Shown here: one piece after another, positions 1-8,600 of the stretch | Position numbering within the stretch: the first letter of the stretch is position 1 | How the letters are laid out: each line of letters opens with the position of its first letter | Assembly: GCF_001953305.1 (NCBI RefSeq) | Contig: NZ_MTFE01000010.1 | Span: 1,737,899-1,801,898 of the forward strand | Direction: 5' to 3' | Length of the DNA stretch: 64,000 bases | Source of the DNA: Cnuella takakiae | GTDB lineage: Bacteria; Bacteroidota; Bacteroidia; Chitinophagales; Chitinophagaceae | Translations under genes and position numbers: made by a program | Notes under the pieces: generated by a model | Databases searched by the model: none | Seen by the model: only the letters and a program-made list of their open reading frames with translations | What the model was told of the DNA's origin: nothing

Positions 1-8
1 GTTTGAAG

Positions 9-674
9 TTACGAAAACCCCAACTGACACACTTTATGTAATACTCTCGGCTTACCTGGCTGGATGTATTGGATGGTGATGCCTCTTTCTTGTGCCCATA
101 GTTCAAAGTCATTGGAGGTAAACTCCGGTCCATTATCAACTCTTACGGCTGCAGGTTTTCCATGCATGTCGATGGTTCTGTTCAGCGTTCTGATGATGCG
201 CTTTGAGGAAAGTGAGGTGTCCACTTCAATGGCCAGCGCTTCCCTGGAGCAATCATCGATAACATTGAAGGTTCTGAACTTTCTGCCGCCTACCATACTA
301 TCGCTCATGAAATCCATAGACCAACTTCTATTAACGGCTGTTTGCTGTTGCAAAGGCTGTTTTACACGTGCCGGTAGTCTTCTTTTTCCTTTCCGCCTCT
401 TGTTTAGCTTCAGCAGCTTATAAACCCTGTACACCTTCTTGTGGTTCCAAGTCTTGCCTGACCTGCGCATATAAGCAAAAAGTTTCCGAAAGCCGTACGT
501 GGGGTGCTGAAAGGCAAGCTCCTGCAAGGCTTCTATGACCTGCCGATCATCTTTTGCCGATTGGTAGTAGAACTGGCTGCGTGGCAGCGAAACAAGCTTA
601 CAGGCCCTGCTCACAGGTATTTTCCGTTCGCGCACAATCTCTACACTCAGTTGCCTTTTGGTGGCAGGGCCCAA
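9..674 (-). pseudogene. IS3-family transposase OrfB, truncated
   Basis: A 221-residue remnant of the DDE integrase-type OrfB, normally about 270-300 residues. The N-terminal HTH_21 region (HPTYGFRKLFAYMRR) and the integrase core are visible. The first catalytic aspartate is in WSMDFMSD and the second in RVDNGPEF. After IQPGKP the sequence should continue with the conserved NAYVERFN-type segment carrying the catalytic glutamate; instead it turns into unrelated residues and stops. The third catalytic residue is therefore missing and the enzyme should be inactive. Translation would begin at TTG (674) or by frameshift from OrfA. Confidence 0.85.
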
Positions 675-937
675 CCTTTTTTTGTGAACAGGTCCTGGAG
701 GATCTCATTATCCATTGCCAGGTTAGCGTACATCCGCTTCAGCCTTCCATTTTCTTCTTCCAACTCCTTGAGCCGCTTCACATCCGAGGCTTCCATGCCG
801 CCGTACCTGCTCTTCCAGTTGTAAAAGGTGGCCTCTGAGATGGAGTGCTCCCGGCAAACCTCTTTGGTGGTGCGGCCCCCTTCCTGTTGCTTCAAAAAAG
901 CAACAATCTGTGTTTCGGTAAATCGTGTTTGTTTCAT
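647..937 (-). CDS. IS3-family transposase OrfA (HTH protein)
   Basis: A 96-residue protein of normal OrfA length. The N-terminal half is a helix-turn-helix of the HTH_21/transposase_8 type (KQTRFTETQIVAFLK, then TTKEVCREHSISEATFYNWK), which binds the element's terminal repeats. The C-terminal half is a leucine-zipper-like coiled coil (KRLKELEEENGRLKRMYANL) used for dimerisation. It overlaps OrfB by 28 bases, and a run of seven A residues (minus strand, 677-683) lies just before the overlap, as expected for -1 frameshift production of the OrfAB transposase. OrfA itself looks intact, but its partner is truncated, so transposition from this copy is unlikely. Confidence 0.9.
   Translation of the reverse strand: MKQTRFTETQIVAFLKQQEGGRTTKEVCREHSISEATFYNWKSRYGGMEASDVKRLKELEEENGRLKRMYANLAMDNEILQDLFTKKGWALPPKGN
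677..683 (-). other. Slippery A7 site for OrfA/OrfB frameshift
   Basis: Seven consecutive A residues on the minus strand, read as AAA AAA in the OrfA frame and followed by GG. A -1 slip here joins OrfA to the OrfB frame upstream of its TTG start. This is the usual position of programmed frameshifting in IS3 elements. Function is inferred. Confidence 0.55.
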
Positions 938-1005
938 GATAACAGTTTCTGAATTTAAGTAGAAAACTCTAATTCTAAACTGTCCGCTTTTTAGGGGTAC
1001 TTACA

Positions 1006-2266
1006 AATGAACTATGTTACGCCGTCGAGAAGCGACATCCAACTGATACTAAATGGTACTTGTTTAAGTGCAACTTTTTTGGTTATACAGATGATTGCAA
1101 ACCAATCATCAAGATGATATTTCTGTCTAGGTAGAAGTTTAACTGAGCATGTTCTTAATGTGTTTAGTTTGAAGCTTAGATGTTTGATTTAAACTAAGGA
1201 TGGATGTTTCAAATTAGTCTGACAATTATCTGTAAAAAAGGGATGAGCTTCATGTCGTTCTTCTCTTGATCAAATTCGTTTGATCCAAGTATCTCAGTTG
1301 GACTCCTAATCACTCAATTTTGACAATAATGCGAGGCACAATATTGGGAGTGCGTAAATATTTCTTTGAATTTTTCATGCATAGGTTGATCAAATAGAAA
1401 TTGCCTGAATTGGCCTGTAAACTCTGTTTATATAGTTTTCAATGGGTGCTATTTGATAAGGTGATAGGCAGTTATCAGCGGAAGAATCTCCATAAATGGA
1501 AAGAATAGTAAACACAGTCATCTGCTACAAAAACCTTGTTTTCTTTGCCTTCTTCCAAAGGAACTTTTTTGCAAAAACAAAATATCCAATTTGGGGTATT
1601 GCAAGTTTTGCTAATTATGCTTTATTTCAAGCTACCAATTGAGTAGAGCACTTGGTTAAAGGTCAACTCTCTCAGTTATTTTAGAGTCTTAGAAAGACAA
1701 CCGACGGAAAATTCTAAGCAATCGTGAGAACAAACATTTTGCTTCTGTTACCTTACCAAAACAACCTTCCTGCCTTGCCTTTCTAATAAAAGATAGGCAA
1801 GTCCTACTGATACACCATTTTTTGTCATGTGTGACTAATGTGGCCTGCAAAACTGATTGGCAGCAGACCAAAGACATCGCTGTTTGGATCGCGTTTGCTA
1901 AATCGTCCCTTAGAATGCAGAGGACCCTAGGTTGGTTTACTCGCATTTCTTAACAGGTAGTTGCCAAAAATAGTCCCAAGAAAACAATTAAACGACTAAC
2001 AGTTATATGCCTGAAATTTTGCCTTTTTCTGTCCTCTTTGCGTTACCTCCCTCCATAGGGAAAATCCGTTTCAGCTGAATCGAGGAAATGCTTATGAAGT
2101 GGTGTTAGGTGGAACAGACGAACACTTAGTTTGCTTATCGAAATAATAAGCAAGGAGTGGAAAAAGAATAAATCATTGTGCAAATGCACATTTTAACGCC
2201 TCAGGACAGGAAGGAAACTTATAAAAAATCCTACAAAATTATTTCCCCAACTATTAAATCACAAAA
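1006..2266. other. Intergenic, no supported gene
   Basis: About 1.26 kb of AT-rich sequence between the IS fragment and the NlpC/P60-like gene. One 85-codon frame on the minus strand (1689-1946) is rich in Arg and Cys, resembles no family I know and is probably chance. No tRNA, clear terminator or repeat was seen. Confidence 0.5.
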
Positions 2267-2986
2267 GTGCCAACTCCAACCGAACTCTTAACGTACGCAA
2301 AAACACACTTAGGTGAAAAATATGATCTCGGTGCAAAAGTGCCAATGGAAAACGCCAATTGGAAAGGCCCCTGGGATTGTGCTGAATTTGTCACCTATTG
2401 TGTTAATCGCATCACCGGTAAACTCTACGGTTACCGGGGGATGGAGGGCGGAGGCGCCTATACAGGGTACTGGTATGAAGACGCCCGCAACGGCATCGTT
2501 AAAAGCGTTAGTCTTGCAGATGCACTGAAAATTGAAGGTGCGATCCTGTTACGGAAGCCGAAAGTGGTAAATGAGCGGAAGCTAATTGGGCATATCGCCT
2601 TTACAGACGGGAAAGGAAAAACTGTCGAAGCAAGAGGAGCGCAGTATGGTGTGATGGAATACGAAGTTGGTCGCGCCAACGAACGCAAATGGGATATCGG
2701 CATTCTGGTTCCAGAAATCAGCTGCGTGGCTGGCGCTGAAGGTATCCGAAAACTGAATTTGCATGGGAGTCCCACCTTTGACCGGAGCATTCAAAACAGT
2801 TTTTCGGTGGCAAGCCTTCAAAAACTCAAAATTCGACTCTCAGAACTAAACCTTTATCAGGCTGACGATGAAAGTTCAAACGCCGAGCGACTGGAGCTTG
2901 CACTATATAACTTTCAGGTCGCTAAGGGACTGGAGCCCTCCGGGATACTAGACAGAGACACCGAAAAGGCCTTGTTTGCCGATTAA
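2267..2986 (+). CDS. NlpC/P60-like peptidase with C-terminal peptidoglycan-binding domain
   Basis: A 239-residue protein beginning at GTG. Residues 1-150 fit the NlpC/P60-CHAP papain-like fold: the nucleophile cysteine is in WDCAEFV (Cys38) and the histidine in IGHIAFTDG (His109), followed by a polar EARGA stretch. The family cuts peptide cross-links in bacterial cell walls. Residues about 165-239 match a PG_binding_1 type helical domain (LALYNFQVAKGLEPSGILD, then TEKAL). There is no signal peptide or membrane segment, so delivery to the wall needs another route or lysis. It lies 29 bases upstream of the EndoU gene on the same strand, suggesting co-transcription. The order of domains resembles phage endolysins and secreted effectors. 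Fold assignment is confident; the role (self-remodelling or attack on rivals) is not. Confidence 0.75.
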   Translation: MPTPTELLTYAKTHLGEKYDLGAKVPMENANWKGPWDCAEFVTYCVNRITGKLYGYRGMEGGGAYTGYWYEDARNGIVKSVSLADALKIEGAILLRKPKVVNERKLIGHIAFTDGKGKTVEARGAQYGVMEYEVGRANERKWDIGILVPEISCVAGAEGIRKLNLHGSPTFDRSIQNSFSVASLQKLKIRLSELNLYQADDESSNAERLELALYNFQVAKGLEPSGILDRDTEKALFAD

Positions 2987-3015
2987 TTTTTAACCAAATC
3001 TAACTCCTCAAGCCA

Positions 3016-4143
3016 ATGAACATTTATCAGGCCCTCTGGTCTGCTGACGAAAACAGATTTTCTGTATCTGGAAAAAATGGTGACAATGGGTTTACAAATC
3101 CGGCTGCCGACATCCTGTTGGACGAACAAGTAAGAGCGTCTGGAAAACGAGAGACCGACCTAGCTGCCAACCCTCTATTTGCCAAAGTCAACCTCAAAAA
3201 ACTCCAAACACCACTCAACGAAGCGTTTATAAAACTGCTCAATAACTATGTTGTCAACTACCGGGCAGAAGAAGCCTATACAACGGAAGAAACCGCAGAA
3301 ATCTTCGCGTACCTAGAAGCAGTCCAAGAAACAAAAGTTTGGCAACTGGCGATTGATTACATCGAAGGAGAATTAAAAGAGCCGCTCCGTGATGGCTTTA
3401 CTGAAAAAATGTTCGACCTCTGGTTCCGACTTTACACTAACTGGTACAAGGGAAAGGCCTCACCATACTGCTCCGGCTTTGAGCATGTTTTTGTGGGAGA
3501 AGGTAAATATGAAGCACGCAGCAACGGTGACAAAACTTTGGGGGAGGTCGCTGGGTACCACAATTGGATAAAATTCCTACTCGATGAACAAACAGGTCGA
3601 GTTAATTTCCTCGGTTATAATTATGGATTAAGCAACAACATGGGTTTTAACAACCTAACGGTAGTAACCCTTCAAATGATGTGGACTCACACGGATCTAA
3701 ACGGAGATCTCAAAACGTTTTTGTTTAAACCAAAGGGTGGCTTTTTTGTAGGCAGTAGTCCTGAATGTGAGCTTGCCATGGGAACTGTCGCCTTTTTTGA
3801 AACCAAAAAAGGTTTGTTTCAAAATGACAGAAGAAAAATTACAATAGATGATGACACGCTGAATTTAGTATTATTCCAGAACGTTACTAAGGAGGGACAA
3901 AGAGGTGATCAAATTCGGTCTTTTTTCCCTGAATACGTAAGTGCAGCAACCTTTGCGGCCTCATTGTTAGAAGATGTTACTTCAAAGCCAGTAGTAGTAG
4001 AGGACCTTCTTCGTTTAAACAACGCTCTATTTCCGGACTTAGTTTACCAACACTCGCCAACTGCCACAAAACGCAGCATTTTTTCACTGAAGGAAAGCTG
4101 GTCTTTTAGTACAAAAAATTGGAAAATGATGGAGGCATCTTAG
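3016..4143 (+). CDS. EndoU (XendoU-type) endoribonuclease
   Basis: A 375-residue protein that closely follows the eukaryotic-type XendoU fold, whose members cut RNA at uridines and leave 2',3'-cyclic phosphate ends. Around residues 1-140 is the helical N-terminal part. The two active-site histidines are visible in SGFEHVFVGE (His157) and AGYHNWIKF (His182), and the lysine lies in LFKPKGGFFVGSSPE (Lys238 or Lys240). The conserved SPECELAMGTVAFF core strand follows. About 65 residues beyond the domain are unrecognised. No signal peptide is present. Bacterial EndoU domains are common as toxin modules; here it stands as a separate gene next to a wall hydrolase, with no recognisable immunity gene beside it. 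The last codons and stop overlap the 5' end of a tRNA-like sequence. Confidence 0.85.
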   Translation: MNIYQALWSADENRFSVSGKNGDNGFTNPAADILLDEQVRASGKRETDLAANPLFAKVNLKKLQTPLNEAFIKLLNNYVVNYRAEEAYTTEETAEIFAYLEAVQETKVWQLAIDYIEGELKEPLRDGFTEKMFDLWFRLYTNWYKGKASPYCSGFEHVFVGEGKYEARSNGDKTLGEVAGYHNWIKFLLDEQTGRVNFLGYNYGLSNNMGFNNLTVVTLQMMWTHTDLNGDLKTFLFKPKGGFFVGSSPECELAMGTVAFFETKKGLFQNDRRKITIDDDTLNLVLFQNVTKEGQRGDQIRSFFPEYVSAATFAASLLEDVTSKPVVVEDLLRLNNALFPDLVYQHSPTATKRSIFSLKESWSFSTKNWKMMEAS

Positions 4144-4206
4144 CTCAGTTGGGAGAGCAACAGAGGTTTACCTCTGGAGACATGGGTTCGACACCCATAG
4201 ATGCCC
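4134..4206 (+). tRNA. tRNA-like sequence with slipped anticodon arm
   Basis: A 73-base sequence that folds as a tRNA in three of its four arms. Acceptor stem GGCATCT pairs with AGATGCC, D stem GCTC with GAGC around AGTTGGGA, and T stem ATGGG with CCCAT around TTCGACA. Total length and spacing are standard. The anticodon arm is abnormal: the best stem is shifted one base (CAGAGG with CCTCTG) and leaves a loop of only four bases (TTTA). By position the anticodon would be TTT (lysine). No CCA is encoded. It may be a decayed or element-borne tRNA, or an integration site. Its first 10 bases are also the end of the EndoU gene. Confidence 0.5.
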
Positions 4207-4316
4207 AAAATCATAACGATCAATCCTTCTCTTTTGAAAAATTCTAATCACCTTATGGGGATCCTAAAGAAACTTATTAAATCATCAATAACTGACATAA
4301 TCTTAGAAGCTAGCGT

Positions 4317-5696
4317 ATGATACGAATAAAAATGCTTATTACTGCTCGCCTATTCATCTACTTTCTGCTGACCGCTTGCTATATAGCATTCTTGGTGTAT
4401 CCACTCAACGCACAAAAGCAATACCGGTTACAGGCCGTGAACATAACGCTAGCAAAAGGAAAGTCCTACACGGCAGAGTTCATGATGCCGCCTCATTCCC
4501 GCCTAGGCAAAAAAAATCAAAGATCAATAAACTTCAATCCAAAGTTCAAATACCACCGCGTATTGATCAAAGGTTTAGGCACTGGGTACTTTGCCAACCT
4601 TGCCAGTTTAAACAATGCTGTTTATGAATGGGATGACAGGGCTATTCCCCGTGAACGGCTGGACCGCTCTTATTCAATCAACAATGCTGATAAGATTTAT
4701 GCGGATGTTGATAGCGCAGTGATCATTTATTACAATGCAAAAGATTTTTCAAGCATAGTGATAGAGCTGAATTATCCAAAGCTGTTTGAAGGAACTACTT
4801 CAGAGCAAGATCTGACCGAAAAATTTGAGAACCTGCACGCGGATGTGATAATAAAGCTAAGCGGGTTAGAAAACAATGCCGCAAGCGGCTCCTGGGCAAA
4901 AACTACTGCCGCAGAAATAAACAAAAAATTAAATGAACTAATGCCTGGGCCGCACAAGGCAGTTATGGGAAGATTTGGATCTAAAACATCAGGCGCCCAT
5001 TCATTCATAATGTTGAGCCCTGACATGAAATTGAAAGTAGATGCAGTTGAAAAAATTACGGAGGCGGGCAAGTGGGGCTACCGCCTTAAGGGCACGTTTG
5101 ATATTTCTATCCTCCGTTCCGATGCAGGCCTGGTGGTGCAGAGCCCTTTCATAAAATTCAGTTCAGGCACAATGCCCACGAATTATACAAACAGTGTAAA
5201 AGACAGGTCGCTGCAGGCATCCACCGGCGATATTCAATTATCAGAAGCCACCAAAGCTTCCAATTACATTTTTCTCTACCAGGAACAGTTCAAGAGAAAT
5301 AACAGTGACCCTACAGCCGGCCCCGATCCATGCTTTGCAACCGCTGATGCAGACATAATTCAATGCAATGCTTTTCTTGTTCATACCAATGAACCTGTAA
5401 ATGTGTACCCCCATTTAGATGGCGGTGATATTGAGAGTCAAACAGCAATAGTAAAATCAGCTTTCGGAACGCGAAACCTCATCTCACCTTACATAACCGT
5501 TAAAGTAAACGGGCAAGATGCAGAGCTGATGCTGGCCACTACATTAGCACAATTCGCTCAAAAATATTCGCTGCCGCGAAAATATAATTTAATGAGGTTA
5601 TACAACGGCCGGTATCGCTCTGTGAAATACAAAGACATTAACCCAAATCAAAGCCCGCTGATACTACCAGGCGATATCATAATCTATAAGCCATGA
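4317..5696 (+). CDS. Secreted protein with LysM-like C-terminus
   Basis: A 459-residue protein with a clear signal peptide: hydrophobic IYFLLTACYIAFLVYPL, probable cut after LNA before QKQYR. The body (about 30-380) is not recognised; it looks beta-rich and mentions no catalytic motif. The last 70 residues contain ATTLAQFAQKYSLP, YNLMRLYNG and SPLILPGDIIIYKP. This resembles the LysM fold (start-up strand, helix, and the closing GD-x-I-x-I-P strand), which binds N-acetylglucosamine polymers such as peptidoglycan or chitin. The stop overlaps the start of the 3118-residue gene (ATGA), so the two are translationally coupled and likely act together. The LysM call is moderate; function is unknown. 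Confidence 0.6.
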   Translation: MIRIKMLITARLFIYFLLTACYIAFLVYPLNAQKQYRLQAVNITLAKGKSYTAEFMMPPHSRLGKKNQRSINFNPKFKYHRVLIKGLGTGYFANLASLNNAVYEWDDRAIPRERLDRSYSINNADKIYADVDSAVIIYYNAKDFSSIVIELNYPKLFEGTTSEQDLTEKFENLHADVIIKLSGLENNAASGSWAKTTAAEINKKLNELMPGPHKAVMGRFGSKTSGAHSFIMLSPDMKLKVDAVEKITEAGKWGYRLKGTFDISILRSDAGLVVQSPFIKFSSGTMPTNYTNSVKDRSLQASTGDIQLSEATKASNYIFLYQEQFKRNNSDPTAGPDPCFATADADIIQCNAFLVHTNEPVNVYPHLDGGDIESQTAIVKSAFGTRNLISPYITVKVNGQDAELMLATTLAQFAQKYSLPRKYNLMRLYNGRYRSVKYKDINPNQSPLILPGDIIIYKP

Positions 5697-8600
5697 AATT
5701 AACGCAACATCCCACTCTAAAGAATTTTTACCACAATGCAGGTACAAAGCTCGCCGTGTTTTCTGCAAACACCGCTGCAGCCGAGTTTGACCTTGCTACT
5801 GCTTTTGATTCAACGGCATTTGATTTCATTGTTTTCTTCTTTAGGACCGATACGCCTGATTTCGATAAAGTGAGGGTTGAATTTTCCAGCGTAGTGGCCG
5901 CGGGCATACGAAAAATACTTTGGCTGGACGAGTTTACCTCCGCCGGTGCACGCAATGCTCAGGCAATTAATGTCATGAGTAAGTCGAATGTAGTACAGGG
6001 TTATGCCGTGGTATTTGGAAGCACTGACAACCAGGTAGCTATTTCAAGGAATGACAACAAAGCAACCATTAAATTCCTAGACGGCAACTTAAACGTACTC
6101 GTTGCCGGTGGTAAAGAACATACTTTCCTTGCGCACAACACAACAGCGCTTGAATCAATGGCCGTTTTCACCAGCGCCGTCATCCCATTATCAAACCTTG
6201 CAAAGATCAGCGGCACTAAAACCAGCATCGCGAACAATTTCGGCTCATTATGCTTTACAGCCGCCAAGCCAAAGAACGGCACGCTGGTACAACCCACTAT
6301 TCCTTTTATACAGGATGATAAGGGAGAAATGAAACTTCGCTCCTATCATTTCTTTGATCATGAAGATTATGGCAAAGATTCACAACTGGTGGTAACACTG
6401 TTCCCGTACGATTCGGTTTCCAATGAAAAAGATGATTACTCCAGTTTTATGGAAACCGTGCGTTCCACCCACGTCACCACCAACATACCAAATGAATTTG
6501 CACAAAAAACAAAGACAAGCTTTAAAGATGGAAACTTTGTTTCGAGGCTTAGCTTTACCGAGGTGCTTGCCGGCGATAAAAGCACGCGGAACTTCTTTTT
6601 CATTCCGGAGGATGCCCAACAATTGCAGATGGCCAATGAAGGTAAAAATACCCTGCTCGGCTTTTCGGGTACTGAACGGGTGGATAACAAGATGATCATC
6701 CAGTTCAGGGAATCTGAGAATGTACGGTATGATGATCGCGAAATACAATTTATGCCGCATGGAAATTCCAGGACAGTATTCACAACGCTGGTAAATAGAA
6801 CAGATTACCATACCGACAGTGAAAAATCTCCGCTGTTTGACAACGTGGAAAAAACCGGCGACTCTCCTACCCTCGAAGTTGCGTACAGCGCCATCCCCGT
6901 TAAAAACCTAGAAAATATAGAGCTGCCATTCATTCCCACATTCACTTTCACCGGCCGCCGGGACTTGCTGGAACTGGAAAAAGCATTTTCAAAATACCGG
7001 ATCAAAAAAGTAAAAGCTGCTGCTTTGCGTCCAGGCCCACGAGAAATTGACACAAAACAATTCGTAACCCCGCAAGGCTTCCTGCGCAATGCAGGAAAGC
7101 TTGATTTTATTAAGGGACCCAAAAAGGAGGACGGACTAAAAGCAAAGGATAGAACTGAAGCTAATGACATTCCATTCCAGTTTTCTGTTGACGGGGTAAC
7201 AGCCACTTCAGACTTCAACCTTTCACTGTGCCGTGAAGACGTGTTCTTTGTGCTGACGCCCCGCATGCTTAAAGGCCAACTGGAAAAAATAATTGTATTT
7301 TTTGAACTGAAGAAGTTTAAGATCGACCTGGATGTTTTTACCGCCGCCGCCGACACTGAAGATACCATTATCATTTTCAAATTCAGCAAACGCTCCTTTA
7401 TTGATCTGCTGAACGACCGTGAAAGCTGGAGCAATTTCGGGAATTATAAACCAGCAGATTATCAAAGGCTGATAGATAGTATTACATCCAAATCAGAGTT
7501 TCCAAATACGCCGGATTATGCCTACTTCAATAATACAATTAAGGTAGATCCAAAGTGGAATGGCGTTATTGTGCTCAACATACCATTGAACAATAAGCAG
7601 CTTCCAACCATATTTGATGGCCTTTCAGCATCGCAGGTGCTGCAGTCAAGCACCGGAACTGCAAAGCCTGGTGATCAACTGCAATTCAAAACAGGCCTTC
7701 GTTTCCAGTACATTGCATTCCCGGTGAACAAAACAGGTATTGAAGATGGCAGCGTTGCCATTCGTTCAACTTCCTTTTATGGCATCATTGATTATGACCT
7801 GCTCAATAAACCCGATGGCTCGGTATCTGAAGATTATAAAACCGCATCAAAGCATTTTGAGGATGACAGGGCAAAAATAAAAACCCATAAATTCCTGCTC
7901 ACCAAATTGCTGGTGCGCTTTGAAAATTCAGAGATCAGGAATTTCAAATCCTTTGCATTCCTGCAGGTGCCAAACCTGTTTGAAAATGATGTGGAATTTG
8001 ACAAGATAAAGTTTGAGCATGAGATCCCTGCCAGTGATGTGAAGCCCAACCTTATAAGGCTTGAAGGGCAATACCAAAAGAACAGCGCCGGCAACGATGA
8101 ATTTAATTTTTCCGCAAAGCAGAACCTGGTCATAAAGTTCCGTGATGGCAATTTGCTGGACAACATCACCGTAACAAAAATATCTTTCAGCTTTTCAGAA
8201 GGCACCAAAGAATACCGTTTTGATATCGATGCCAAGGCAGGCCTGGGCGCATGGTCAAGAATGGACCTTTTTTCAGTAGATGACCTGCATTTCCAAAACA
8301 TCGGTTTAAAGTTCTCGCTTGATGGATTAAAGCTGCCATCAATAAAATTTGATCTTTCACGGTTGCTGGTATTTCCTAAAATATCCTTCAACGGCAAGGG
8401 CTTGCTGAGCAGCTTTCCTATCAGGTTCAGCCATTTTGAAATATTCAAGCTGAGAAGGAAAAGCAAGAAGGAAATAGAGATCGATTATGACTATTTCACC
8501 TTCCCTGACTTTGAAGTGCCCGACATAGATATCGGTTGCTTTGCCAGCATGTTCTCATTCATTTTTGATTTTGATCTCGGCACGCTTGGCAACCTGGGAG

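Larger units (their letters stand above)
1..1005 (-). mobile_element. Truncated IS3-family insertion sequence
   Basis: OrfA and the first part of OrfB of an IS3-family element read right to left. The outer end beside OrfA is probably near position 1005, where the minus strand reads TGTAAGTACCCCTAAAAAGC, a plausible left terminus. On the other side the OrfB reading frame leaves the family pattern just after the integrase motif around DNGPEF and the IQPGKP stretch, and ends within 40 bases of the window edge. No matching terminal repeat is visible there, so the element looks broken rather than cut by the window. The exact left boundary is inferred; no target duplication was found. Confidence 0.75.

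Noticed and set aside
1689-1946. 85-codon minus-strand frame in the first long gap.
   Set aside because: No family likeness, no start context and no supporting neighbour; length is within chance.
4134-4206. Reading the anticodon as UUA and calling a stop-codon suppressor tRNA.
   Set aside because: That needs a six-base loop and an arbitrary register; the positional anticodon is TTT and the arm is simply abnormal.
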